Shown: piece by piece, positions 52,991 through 61,375 of the stretch
Layout: every line of letters starts with the position of its first letter
How positions within the stretch are numbered: the first letter of the stretch is position 1
NCBI RefSeq assembly: GCF_041435115.1
Contig: NZ_CP108046.1
Span: forward strand, 6,386,001 to 6,450,000
Origin: Streptomyces sp. NBC_00289
Lineage (GTDB): Bacteria; Actinomycetota; Actinomycetes; Streptomycetales; Streptomycetaceae
Direction: 5' to 3'
DNA length: 64,000 nt
The notes under the pieces: generated by a model
The model's database searches: none
What the model saw: only the letters and a program-made list of their open reading frames with translations
Told to the model about the DNA's origin: nothing
Translations under genes and position numbers: made by a program

Positions 52991-54672
52991 CCCACGACCA
53001 CGACCTGGAACTCCGTCCCACGCCCGCCCAGACGGAGGCCGCGCTCAACCCTCCTCCAGGCCGCAACGGCGGAGACCTGGTCGTGGAGACACTGGCCGGG
53101 CTGGGGGCGACGACCGTCTTCGGACTGCCCGGCCAGCACGCCCTCGGCATGTTCGACGCGCTGCGCCGCTCGGACCTGCGGTACGTCGGCCTGCGGGTGG
53201 AGAACAACGCGGGCTTCGCGGCGGACGCCTACGGCCGGGTCACCGGCGAGGCGGCGCCGCTGCTGCTGTCCACCGGCCCGGGCGCGCTGACCTCGCTGGC
53301 CGCGCTCCAGGAGGCCGCGGCCGCCTCCGCCCCCGTGCTGGCGATCAGCAGCCAGATCCCGACCCCCGGCCTCGGCGGCGGCCGCCACGGCTATCTCCAC
53401 GAACTCCCCGACCAGGCGGCCTCGTTCCGGGGTGTGGTGAAGTCGGTCCACACCGTGCGCACCCAGTCCCAGATCCCGTCCGCGGTCGCGGCGGCCTGGA
53501 AGTCGGCGCTGACGGCCCCGCACGGGCCGGTGTGGGTGGAGATCCCGCAGGACGTCCTGCTCGCCCGGACGCCCCTCCCGGTCGTGACGGCGGTGGACGC
53601 GACCCCCGAGGAACTGCCGCCGCGCCCCGAACTGACCGCCGTGGCGGCCCACCTGCTCTCGCGGGCGGCGCGCCCGGTGATCATCGCGGGCGGCGGGGTC
53701 GTACGGGCGGACGCGTCACGGAAGCTGCGTCAGCTGGCGGAGAAGCTCCAGGCACCCGTGGTCACGACCTTCGGCGGCAAGGGCGCCTTCCCCTGGGAGC
53801 ACCCCCTCTCCCTCCAGTCCTGGCTGGAGGACCGGCACACCACCGACTTCCTGGAGGACGCCGACGTCGTCCTGGTCGTCGGCTCGGGTCTCGGTGAACT
53901 CTCCTCGAACTACCACACGTTCAGGCCCCGGGGCCAGGTGATCCAGATCGAGGCGGACCTCGGCAAGCTCGAGTCCAACCAGCCGGCGCTGGGCATCCAC
54001 GCGGACGCGCGCCTCGGGCTCCAGGCCCTGCTGGAGACGGTGGACGCGCGGGAGGACGCGGGCGCCCCGGAGCGCGTAAGCACGCTGCTGTCGAAGGTGC
54101 GTGAGCGCATCGACGCCCAGGAACTCACCCTGGAGCAGAACCTGTTGGCGTCGGTGCGGCGGGCGCTGCCGGCCGACTCGCCGTCCTTCTGGGACATGAC
54201 GATCCTCGCGTACTGGGCGTGGTCGGCCTTCGACGCCAAGGGGCCCAACCACATGCACTCCGCGCAGGGCGCCGGTGGCCTCGGCTACGGCTTCCCGGCG
54301 GCGCTGGGCGCGTCGGTCGCCGACCCCACCCGCCCGGTGCTCGCGGTCTCCGGCGACGGCGGGGCGCTGTACTCGATCGCCGAACTGGCGACGGCACGGC
54401 AGTACGACCTGAACGTCACCTGGCTGATCGTCGACGACGGCGGCTACGGCATCCTGCGCGAGTACATGACCGACACCTTCGGCCAGGCCACGGCGACCGA
54501 GCTGAGCCGCCCGGACTACGTGGCCCTGGCCGAGTCGTTCGGCGTCCCGGGGACGCGCACAACCCCCGAGACCCTGGAACAGGACCTGGCGAAGGCCCTC
54601 ACCTCACCCGGCCCCTCGATGGTCGTCCTCCCGGCCCTGCTGCGCATGTTCGCACCCACCCACCTGACCTGA
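52987..54672 (+). CDS. thiamine diphosphate-dependent acetolactate-synthase-like enzyme
   Basis: The protein has 561 residues with the three-domain ThDP fold: the N-terminal PYR domain with the activating Glu in [16 protein letters not shown], a middle FAD-like/TPP_M domain ([15 protein letters not shown]), and the C-terminal PP domain with [20 protein letters not shown] and, about 27 residues on, VDDGGYG in place of the common NN. GTG 52987 overlaps the agmatinase stop codon. It is probably not the biosynthetic acetolactate synthase, as no ilvN or ilvC is here. It may act in catabolism of the amine or guanidino product. Exact reaction unknown. Confidence 0.85.
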   Translation: MTHDHDLELRPTPAQTEAALNPPPGRNGGDLVVETLAGLGATTVFGLPGQHALGMFDALRRSDLRYVGLRVENNAGFAADAYGRVTGEAAPLLLSTGPGALTSLAALQEAAAASAPVLAISSQIPTPGLGGGRHGYLHELPDQAASFRGVVKSVHTVRTQSQIPSAVAAAWKSALTAPHGPVWVEIPQDVLLARTPLPVVTAVDATPEELPPRPELTAVAAHLLSRAARPVIIAGGGVVRADASRKLRQLAEKLQAPVVTTFGGKGAFPWEHPLSLQSWLEDRHTTDFLEDADVVLVVGSGLGELSSNYHTFRPRGQVIQIEADLGKLESNQPALGIHADARLGLQALLETVDAREDAGAPERVSTLLSKVRERIDAQELTLEQNLLASVRRALPADSPSFWDMTILAYWAWSAFDAKGPNHMHSAQGAGGLGYGFPAALGASVADPTRPVLAVSGDGGALYSIAELATARQYDLNVTWLIVDDGGYGILREYMTDTFGQATATELSRPDYVALAESFGVPGTRTTPETLEQDLAKALTSPGPSMVVLPALLRMFAPTHLT

Positions 54673-54729
54673 CCTGACCGAACGCAACACCCGCCCCACC
54701 CAACGCGGTTCGGCAACGCCCCACGGGCC

Positions 54730-54998
54730 CGCGGCGAACGGCGCAAACACCCACAACGAACGGGCACCCGCCCACGCGGTCGGCCCCGATCGCTTAGGGG
54801 CGCGGGGAACTGCGCGAGAAACCACAACGGACCGGCACCCGCCCACGTGGCCGCCCCCCGATCGCTTAGGGGCGCGGGGAACTGCGCGAAAAAGCCACAA
54901 CGCACCCGCACCCGCCCACGTGGCCGGCCCCCGATCGCTTAGGGGCGCGGGGAACTGCGCGAAAAACCACAACGCACCCGCACCCGCCCCACCGCCCC
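54730..54998 (-). repeat. tandem ~72-bp repeats with the GGGGCGCGGGGAACTGCGCG core
   Basis: CGATCGCTTAGGGGCGCGGG starts at 54787, 54859 and 54932 (72 and 73 bp apart). Each unit continues AACTGCGCG...CCACAACG...GCACCCGCCCACGTGGCC. A partial unit lacking the core lies at ~54730-54786. It is the inverse of the element at 24841. The rest of 54673-55010 has CCTGACCTGACCTGACC after the ThDP-enzyme stop and no gene. Confidence 0.88.
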
Positions 54999-55010
54999 GC
55001 GCCCCCCCGT

Positions 55011-55631
55011 TCAGCTGAACCAGAAGAAGATCGTGTCCGCACTCCGGCCCAGCTTCTGCGCGCTCTCCCACTCCTCCGCCTCGAACCGCATCAACCCGGC
55101 GAACTTACGCGCCGTGTCCTGGTATTCGGGGCTCAGCCGATCGTGGACGGCCTCGTACACGTCGGCGAGCGCGGCGGCCCGTTGGGCGGGCAGGATCCCC
55201 ACCGAGGGAAACGCGTCGCCGGGGTGCGGCAGCCGTATCGGCGGACCGCTGAACAGGAACGAGCCCGGCAGGAGGTCGGACGGCACACCGTGCCGGACCA
55301 GTTCGTCGTCCATGCGGTAGAACCAGGACGGCCACCGCCACACCCCGAGGTCGGTGGTGTCGGAGAAGTGGGACGCCACCGCCTCGTGGAAGGCGTAGGT
55401 GTACGCAGGGCTCAGCTCCACGCTGGGCGTTCCCTCGATCAGTTCGTCGAGCGCCTGACTCACGGTCACGTCGAGTTCGATGTGCTGCTCGCGGAACCGG
55501 GCGTCGGTCCGCGCGCAGCGTTCGCGTACGACTCCGAGGACCCGTTCCTGTTTCTCCGTGCGTTCCACCGCCGTGAGCAGACGGATCACGTCGCGCATGT
55601 CCCCGGTGCTCATCTCCAGGCAGTAGCCCAC
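55011..55631 (-). CDS. DUF7691-like hypothetical protein
   Basis: The protein has 206 residues from GTG 55631, six bases after GGGGAGGAAA; the frame is open further upstream with poor coding character. It is soluble and rich in Trp, Tyr and Phe: YTYAFHEAVASHFSDTTDLG, VWRWPSWFYRMDDELVRHG, then FLFSGPPIRLPHPGDAFPS. It ends in ADTIFFWFS. Such proteins recur in Streptomyces without known role and are labelled DUF7691. No neighbours share an operon with it, and dispersed repeats lie just downstream. Confidence 0.7.
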   Translation of the reverse strand: MGYCLEMSTGDMRDVIRLLTAVERTEKQERVLGVVRERCARTDARFREQHIELDVTVSQALDELIEGTPSVELSPAYTYAFHEAVASHFSDTTDLGVWRWPSWFYRMDDELVRHGVPSDLLPGSFLFSGPPIRLPHPGDAFPSVGILPAQRAAALADVYEAVHDRLSPEYQDTARKFAGLMRFEAEEWESAQKLGRSADTIFFWFS

Positions 55632-55727
55632 TCTTTCCTCCCCGTTGGCCGGACGACTGCGTCCATGATCCGCAACGGGGTGAGGGCGCGGTGCGGCGGG
55701 GGGCACCGCGCCCGGCGAACAGCGGTC

Positions 55728-56531
55728 CTACCAGATCGCCTCGACCCACTCCGGGTGGTCGATGAACGGGTTCCGGTTGTGCTGGTAGGTGTCGTAGATG
55801 ACCTGGTTGCGCTTCTCCTCGAAGGCGCTGGGCGGGTCCGCCTCGTTCCAGGCCTTGAGGACGGAGAGCTTGCCCATGTACGGGTTGCTGCCGTTGCCGA
55901 CCTTCTCGTTGGGCTCCAGGTCGGCGAAGCCGTCGTCACCCTCGTAGCGCACGGCCATGTAGAGGATCATGCGGGCCACGTCGCCCTTGTCCGCGGCGCG
56001 CGGCTGGAAGGAGTCGGAGTCGACGAGGCTGCCGCCACCGCCCGAGACCGTGCTGCCGCCGTTGTCGAAGTCCAGGTTGCCGCGGATGCTGTTGACCTGC
56101 ACGTCCGCGGGACGCAGGTGGTGCAGGTCGGTGCCGGGCCCGGTCACCTCGCCGAAGTCGCCGTGGGACTTGGCCCAGGTGTGCTCGCGGTTCCAGTCGC
56201 CGACGTCGCCGCCGTTGAGGGACTTGCTGCGCGAGACACCGCTGTACAGCAGGATCACGTTGCTGCTGTTGTTCGGGTCCTGGTCGGTGACCTTCAGGGC
56301 GTTCCAGACGGCGGAGTACGAGATCTTCGTCTGGCTGCTGATGATCGTGTGCAGCGAGGACTTGAGGCTGCTTCCGGTCTTGCCGACCGCGTTCTTGTAG
56401 TACGTCGAGTCGTACGCCGTCGTGGTCGCCGCGGCGGGGGTCGCGGTGAGGGCGGGAACGGTGAGGCCGACCAGGACGGTGGCGGTGGTGAGCGCCACCG
56501 ACTTCCAGTGGCGTAGGCGTGTCGCCGGCAT
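55728..56531 (-). CDS. secreted endonuclease I-family nuclease
   Basis: The protein has 267 residues from ATG 56531. A signal peptide ends at about residue 35 (ALTATPAAA). The mature protein has the EndA/NucM metal-finger motif NREHTWAKSHGDFG with the catalytic His, then DLHHLRPADVQVNSIRGNLDF and a later MILYMAVRYEGDDGFADLEP. It would degrade DNA (possibly RNA) outside the cell for nutrient recovery. The start ATG lacks a good ribosome site. A repeated 16-bp motif lies at 12 and 122 bases upstream. Confidence 0.9.
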   Translation of the reverse strand: MPATRLRHWKSVALTTATVLVGLTVPALTATPAAATTTAYDSTYYKNAVGKTGSSLKSSLHTIISSQTKISYSAVWNALKVTDQDPNNSSNVILLYSGVSRSKSLNGGDVGDWNREHTWAKSHGDFGEVTGPGTDLHHLRPADVQVNSIRGNLDFDNGGSTVSGGGGSLVDSDSFQPRAADKGDVARMILYMAVRYEGDDGFADLEPNEKVGNGSNPYMGKLSVLKAWNEADPPSAFEEKRNQVIYDTYQHNRNPFIDHPEWVEAIW

Positions 56532-56542
56532 GTAGGGGGTCC

Positions 56543-56668
56543 CATCTACGCGGGTTGAATGGAGGCGGCAATCGGGAGAGTGGCATGGACATGCAGGCTT
56601 GTCCATGAACCGAACGTGTCCATCGAATGACGGAGTCCGGCAATTTGCCCCTCATCTACGCGAGTTGA
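56543..56668. promoter_or_regulatory. repeated 16-bp motif CATCTACGCGNGTTGA upstream of the endonuclease
   Basis: CATCTACGCGGGTTGA (56543-56558) and CATCTACGCGAGTTGA (56653-56668) differ at one base and are 110 bp apart. The inner TCTACGCG(G/A)GTTGA is an imperfect palindrome (TC-AC-CG-GT-GA). The near copy ends 12 bases from the endonuclease ATG. Likely operator. The factor is unknown to me. Confidence 0.6.
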
Positions 56669-56677
56669 CGTACCAAA

Positions 56678-56706
56678 ACGGCCCCTGACCGAAGGTCAGG
56701 GGCCGT
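56678..56706 (-). terminator. terminator of the glycosyltransferase gene
   Basis: ACGGCCCCTGACC (56678-56690) pairs perfectly with GGTCAGGGGCCGT (56694-56706) over 13 bp with a 3-base loop. On the minus strand the stem is followed by TTTTGG. Confidence 0.88.
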
Positions 56707-56728
56707 CGTGTGCCGATCCGGGCCGGCG

Positions 56729-58978
56729 TCAGCTCACGTCGGAGGCGTCCAGGCGATAGACCGCCGAGGTGGTGCTCTGCCCGGCGGACGACGAGGACGA
56801 GGACGACGACGTCGACGCGTCCGAGGACGCCGTCTTGCTGTAGGCGCTCTCCTTCACCGCCGTCCCGTTCTTCTGCACCCACGCGGTGACCTCGGAGCTG
56901 ACGTCCGAGCCGCCGCCCATGCCCCCGCCCATCCCGCCACCGAGCTGGATGTAGTGCAGCTCGCCCTTCTTCACCAGCTCCTTGAGCCGGGTGAGCGTCA
57001 TCGCCTTGTCGGAGCCGGACCAGCCCCACATGGAGATGACGGGCTCGCCGCTGCTGAGGATGAGCTGGGCGGCGCTCTGCGAACCGGACACCGCGAGCAG
57101 CCACTTGGCGCCGTCCTGGTGCTTCTTCAGGTAGGAGACGAGCTCGCTGCTCGCGCCGCCCATGCCGCCGCCGCCCAGGCCGCCGCCACCGCCCGGCTGG
57201 CCGCCGGTACCGGCGCCGCCCTCGGCCGTACCACCGTCGCCTGTCGTGCCGTTGGTGCCCCCGGGCGGCGTGCCGCCCGTCTCACCGGTGCCCCCCGGGG
57301 CGCCCGGCAGTTCGCCGTTCCCGCCGCCCGGCATCATCTGACCGCCGCCGGGCAGCTCGCCGGTGCCCTGGCCGCCGTCGGCCCGGCTGTTCTGTCCGTC
57401 CTGCGGCTGACCGCCGGGGAAGCCGCCCCGGTTGCCGCCACCGCCGCCGCCGCCGGGCCCGCCGCCGAAGCCGCCGCCCGTCGAGGGGCCGGCCGTCGGG
57501 TTCGTACCGCCCATGCCGCCGCCCGAACCGGACGGCACCGACCAGGCGTAGGCCGTCGGGCCCGCCACCGCCGCGACGACGGCCGCGGCCACGGAGGCCG
57601 CCAGCAGCCGAGCGCGGTCGCCGGAGCGGAAGACGAGGAGACCGGCGATCGCCAGCGCCATGACGACCGCGATCGCCGGCCACAGCCAGGTGTTCCAGCC
57701 GGAGGACCGCCGCAGCAGCACGACCGCCCACACCGCGGTGACCGCGAGGCCGGCCGGCAGCACCCACACCCACCGCCGGTCGGTGTGGAAGGCGCGCAGC
57801 AGCAGCACTCCGCCGCCACCGCACAGCGCCGCGATGCCCGGGGCGAGCGCGGTCGTGTAGTAGGGGTGCATCGTGCCCTCGGCCATGGCGAAGGTCAGGT
57901 AGTGCAGCGCGGTCCAGCCGCCCCACAGCACCAGCGCGGCGCGCGTCAGGTCGGTGCGCGGGGCGCGGCCGCACAGCACCAGGCCGCCGACGCAGGCGAT
58001 CGCCGCGAAGGGGATCAGCCAGGAGATCTGGCCGCCGAGGATCTCGTTGAAGAGCCGGCCGAGGCCCGCGGTTCCGGAGAAGCCGCCGCCCCCGCCGCCG
58101 CCCCCGCCGTTGCCCTCGCCGCCGAAGACCCGGCCCAGGCCGTTGTAGCCCATGATCAGGTTCCAGGCGGTGCCGTCCGTCGAGCCCCCGATGTACGGCC
58201 GGTCGTCGGCCGGGACCAGGGACACGGCAGCCGCCCACCAGAAGCTGGAGACCGCCAGGGCCACGGCCGCGAGCAGCAGGTTCACGATCCGCTTCACGAG
58301 CCGGGGCCGGGCCGCGTACAGATACACGGCGAAGACGGCGGGCAGCGCGATGTAGCCCTGCAGCATCTTCGTGTTGAAGGCGAGTCCGAAGCAGACCGCG
58401 GAGCCCAGCAGCGGCAGCAGCCTGCCGTCCCGGACCGCGCGCAGTCCGAGCGCCGCGCCGCCCACCATCAGCAGGACCAGCAGCGTGTCCGGGTTGTTGT
58501 CGCGGTTGATGGCGACCGTGATCGGGGTCAGGGCGAGGACCAGCGCGGCCACGGTGGCCGCCGCGTGCCCGAACACCCGCTTGACCGAGGCGTGCAGGAT
58601 CCAGATCGTGCCGAGCGCGGCCGCGACCATCGGGGCCATCATCTGCCAGGTGCCGTATCCGAGGATCCGGCACGACAGGCCCATGACCATGAGGGCGAGC
58701 GGCGGCTTGTCGACGGTGAGGAAGTTGCCCGCGTCCAACGAGCCGAAGAACCACGCCTTCCAGCTCTGTGTGCCGCTCAACACGGCGGCGCTGTAGAAGC
58801 TGTTCAGGCTGGAGCCTGACAGGTTCCAGGAGTACAGCACCGCCGCCACGACCAGGATGGCGAGCAGGGCGGGAAGCGACCAGCGTGGCGCCTTCTCCCG
58901 GGCCGCCGTGGCGGGGTCCGGCGGCGGCCGGTCGGGGGTCACGGTCGTCTGGGGATGCGGATCGGTGGCAGATGTCAC
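56729..58978 (-). CDS. GT39/ArnT-like membrane glycosyltransferase with glycine-rich segments
   Basis: The protein has 749 residues from GTG 58978. The N-terminal ~470 residues have about 10-12 membrane helices of the dolichyl-phosphate-mannose transferase (PMT_2) fold. The catalytic acidic loop comes after TM1 (YSWNLSGSSLNSFYSAAVLSG) and the DKPPLALMVMGLS loop follows. An external loop carries a poly-Gly run (FGGEGN then nine Gly). A second segment (~480-620) is Gly/Pro/Asn-rich (TGGQPGGGGGLGGGGMGG). The ~130-residue C-terminal domain (QDGAKWLLAVSGSQSAAQLI) ends in a Ser-rich stretch. It would transfer a polyprenyl-linked sugar to an external acceptor. The acceptor is unknown. Confidence 0.85.
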   Translation of the reverse strand: MTSATDPHPQTTVTPDRPPPDPATAAREKAPRWSLPALLAILVVAAVLYSWNLSGSSLNSFYSAAVLSGTQSWKAWFFGSLDAGNFLTVDKPPLALMVMGLSCRILGYGTWQMMAPMVAAALGTIWILHASVKRVFGHAAATVAALVLALTPITVAINRDNNPDTLLVLLMVGGAALGLRAVRDGRLLPLLGSAVCFGLAFNTKMLQGYIALPAVFAVYLYAARPRLVKRIVNLLLAAVALAVSSFWWAAAVSLVPADDRPYIGGSTDGTAWNLIMGYNGLGRVFGGEGNGGGGGGGGGFSGTAGLGRLFNEILGGQISWLIPFAAIACVGGLVLCGRAPRTDLTRAALVLWGGWTALHYLTFAMAEGTMHPYYTTALAPGIAALCGGGGVLLLRAFHTDRRWVWVLPAGLAVTAVWAVVLLRRSSGWNTWLWPAIAVVMALAIAGLLVFRSGDRARLLAASVAAAVVAAVAGPTAYAWSVPSGSGGGMGGTNPTAGPSTGGGFGGGPGGGGGGGNRGGFPGGQPQDGQNSRADGGQGTGELPGGGQMMPGGGNGELPGAPGGTGETGGTPPGGTNGTTGDGGTAEGGAGTGGQPGGGGGLGGGGMGGASSELVSYLKKHQDGAKWLLAVSGSQSAAQLILSSGEPVISMWGWSGSDKAMTLTRLKELVKKGELHYIQLGGGMGGGMGGGSDVSSEVTAWVQKNGTAVKESAYSKTASSDASTSSSSSSSSAGQSTTSAVYRLDASDVS

Positions 58979-59118
58979 CCGCGCAGCGTGTCCGCCCGGG
59001 GTGAGTGAGCGCTGTGCCGGAGCTGGCTCCGGGCTGTGAATACGCCAGGAGGCGGTAACGCGTTGCCCAGCCTTTGCCCAACGCGGCAGGCAATCCGTAC
59101 AACTTTTCGTTCGAACTC

Positions 59119-59142
59119 GTGAGTCATAGGGGCATGACTCAC
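59119..59142 (+). promoter_or_regulatory. start-codon hairpin of the beta-lactamase-like gene
   Basis: GTGAGTCAT (59119-59127) and ATGACTCAC (59134-59142) are perfect inverted repeats. The six-base loop AGGGGC (59128-59133) contains the ribosome site, and the ATG is the first codon of the right arm. The structure places start codon and Shine-Dalgarno in one small stem-loop. Confidence 0.7.
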
Positions 59143-59991
59143 GGGATACCCAGACGAGCGAGACTGCTCGCGGCCGCCCTCGGCGCCGGCGTGCTCATAC
59201 CCGTCGTGGCCGGCGCCGCCCCCGCGGCCGCCGCCACGCCGACGGTCAGTTGCACGTCCTCCAACGCGGCCCTGGCGACGAAGCTGAAGAAGGACATCAC
59301 CGCCGCCCTGGTCAACCGCAAGGGCACCATCGCCGTCGGCCTCTACGACCGCTCCACCAAGACCACCTGCACACTGCGGCCCGCCACCGCCTACGACTCC
59401 GCCAGCGTCGTCAAGGTCACCGTCCTCGGCACCCTGTTGTGGGACGCGCAGAAGACCGGCCGCGCTCTCACGGACCGCGAGAAGACGCTGGCCAAGGCCA
59501 TGATCACCAAGTCGGACAACAGTGCCACCTCCACCCTGTGGGCGCAGTTGGGCCTGACGAAGGTCAAGGGTTTCCTCGCCGCCGCCAACATGACCCGCAC
59601 CACGCCCGGCGCGAACGGCTACTGGGGCCTGACCCAGATCAACGTGACCGACGAGCAGCGGCTGCTGAAGCTGGTCACCGCGAGCAACACCGTGTTGACC
59701 GACAACTCCCGTACCTACATACGGACGTTGATGAGCCAGGTCATCTCCTCGCAGCGCTGGGGTACGCCGTACGGCGCTCCGTCCACCGTCTCCGTGCACG
59801 TCAAGAACGGCTGGCTGGAGCGCGCCACGCACGGCTGGCGGGTGCACAGCGTCGGCACGTTCAAGGGCGGCGGCCACGACTACATGATCACCGTGCTCAC
59901 GCACGGCAACAGCACCATGAGCTACGGGATCAGCACCATCCAGGGTGTCGCCAAGGTCATCCACCGCGATCTGGCCGCGTCCACCGCCTGA
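59134..59991 (+). CDS. secreted class A beta-lactamase-like serine hydrolase
   Basis: The protein has 285 residues from ATG 59134; upstream in-frame starts lie inside the leader. A signal peptide ends near APAAAA (~32). The SxxK motif is in YDSASVVKVTVLG, SDN is in ITKSDNSATSTLW, and the KTG position reads VKNGW, so the third residue keeps Gly but Thr is replaced by Asn. The Glu of the omega loop is not clear (NVTDEQRLLKLV). It may be a D,D-carboxypeptidase-like or weak lactamase enzyme. The start codon sits in a hairpin. Confidence 0.85.
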   Translation: MTHGIPRRARLLAAALGAGVLIPVVAGAAPAAAATPTVSCTSSNAALATKLKKDITAALVNRKGTIAVGLYDRSTKTTCTLRPATAYDSASVVKVTVLGTLLWDAQKTGRALTDREKTLAKAMITKSDNSATSTLWAQLGLTKVKGFLAAANMTRTTPGANGYWGLTQINVTDEQRLLKLVTASNTVLTDNSRTYIRTLMSQVISSQRWGTPYGAPSTVSVHVKNGWLERATHGWRVHSVGTFKGGGHDYMITVLTHGNSTMSYGISTIQGVAKVIHRDLAASTA

Positions 59992-60038
59992 CGCGTCACG
60001 GACGCCCGCCCGTCACCGGCCCGCCCTACGGTGACCCC

Positions 60039-61043
60039 ATGCGCCTGAGAACCGTACTCGCGACCCTCACCGCCGGGCTGGCGGCAGCCACTTGTCTGAC
60101 CGCCGCCGGTCCGGCGAACGCACAGGAGAACCACGCCTGTTCCCCGTCCGTCTCCCTCCAGGGCTTCTCCGACGCCCTGGACAAGACGACCTACCGGGGC
60201 ACCTTCGTGGGCAACCTCTCCGCGCTCGCGCAGAACCCGGACGGCTCGCTCGCCGCCCTCTCCGACCGCTCCTCGCTGTTCGGCCTCGACGCGAGGACGC
60301 TCGCGCCGACGTCCGTCGTCCCGCTCGCCGACGAGAACGGCACCGCCCTCGACCGCGACGGCACCCGCCTGGTCACCTCCGAGACCGAGCCGTCGGTGCG
60401 CCGCTACTCACGCGACGGCAGGATCCTCGACTGTCTCCCGGTGCCCGACGCCCTCCGGGTCGCCCCGGCCGGCCGCGCCGTCTCCAACGGCACCTTCGAG
60501 GGCCTGACGCTCCTTCCGGGCGACCGCACCCTGCTCGCGTCGACGGAGTACGCGCTCTCCGGCGACTCCGCCGGGATCGTCCGCTTCCAGACCTGGAAGC
60601 GGACCGGGGGCGACCACTTCCGGCTCGCCGCCCAGTACGCGTACCCGGTCGACGCGGGACTCGGCGTCCCCGAGGTCCAGGCCACGCCCGACGGCCGCCT
60701 CCTGGTCCTGGAACGCGGCTTCACCGCGGGCGTCGGCAACACGGTCCGCCTCTACCTGGCCGACCCGCGCCGGGCGACGGACACCAGCGGCGTCGGGAAC
60801 CTCACGGGCCAGAGCGGCGTACACCTGATCGGCAAAACCCTGCTGACGGACATCGTCACCTGCCCGACCCTGGGCGCCACCGCCGGACAACCCCAGCCGA
60901 ACCCCCTCCTCGACAACATCGAGGGCATGGTGATCACCGGCAGGAGCAGGGGCGCCCTACGGGTACTCCTGGTGAGCGACGACAACCAGAACACGGCCCA
61001 GACGACGCGCTTCTACCGCCTCCGGATCCGCACAACCCCCTGA
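60039..61043 (+). CDS. secreted phytase-like/esterase-like protein
   Basis: The protein has 334 residues from ATG 60039. The signal peptide is MRLRTVLATLTAGLAAATCL, ending near ANA (~28). The rest is a beta-propeller of the 'esterase-like activity of phytase' family: GNLSALAQNPDGSLAALSDRS, FEGLTLLPGDRTLLASTEY, NPLLDNIEGMVITGRSRG and LLVSDDNQNTAQTTRFYRL near the end. Metal-binding Asp/Asn clusters fit the family. A TACGGT hexamer (60027-60032) six bases before the ATG and no ribosome site point to leaderless translation. It lies 47 bases after the beta-lactamase-like gene. Confidence 0.85.
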   Translation: MRLRTVLATLTAGLAAATCLTAAGPANAQENHACSPSVSLQGFSDALDKTTYRGTFVGNLSALAQNPDGSLAALSDRSSLFGLDARTLAPTSVVPLADENGTALDRDGTRLVTSETEPSVRRYSRDGRILDCLPVPDALRVAPAGRAVSNGTFEGLTLLPGDRTLLASTEYALSGDSAGIVRFQTWKRTGGDHFRLAAQYAYPVDAGLGVPEVQATPDGRLLVLERGFTAGVGNTVRLYLADPRRATDTSGVGNLTGQSGVHLIGKTLLTDIVTCPTLGATAGQPQPNPLLDNIEGMVITGRSRGALRVLLVSDDNQNTAQTTRFYRLRIRTTP

Positions 61044-61047
61044 AGAG

Positions 61048-61270
61048 GCGCGGGACTGTCCCGCCCGTACGGCTCCGCCGCGCGGCCGCGACGGCCCCCT
61101 ACAGGGGCGCGGGGAACGGCGCGCCCAGCCCCCACGAACCCGCACCCGCCCTCGAAGGGACGCGGGACAGTCCCGACCGTACGGCTCCGCCGCGCGGGCG
61201 CGACGTTGCCCCTATGGGGGCGCGGGGAACTGCGCGACCAGCCCCCCACGAACCCGCACCCCCGCATCGC
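61048..61270 (+). repeat. 112-bp tandem duplication of dispersed intergenic repeat
   Basis: CGCGGGAC(T/A)GTCCCG begins at 61049 and 61161 (112 bp apart). Each unit has the palindrome GGGACWGTCCC, then CCGTACGGCTCCGCCGCGCG, then the GGGGCGCGGGGAAC core and CCCCCACGAACCCGCACCC. This is the same element family as at 24841 and 54787. The rest of 61044-61375 holds no gene I can support. Confidence 0.85.
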
Positions 61271-61375
61271 GCCCCCGCCCCCCGATCCGCGAAGCGAATT
61301 GTTGCGGAGGGATGAAATCCGCTTCATTCCGCGTTGGTGTCTTCCGGAAGATCAGGTCGAACGGAAGGCAACGGC

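Noticed and set aside
54787..54998. CRISPR array suspected from regular 72-bp repeats
   Set aside because: The repeated unit spans almost the entire period with no unique spacers, and no cas genes are nearby. The same core is dispersed at other intergenic sites.
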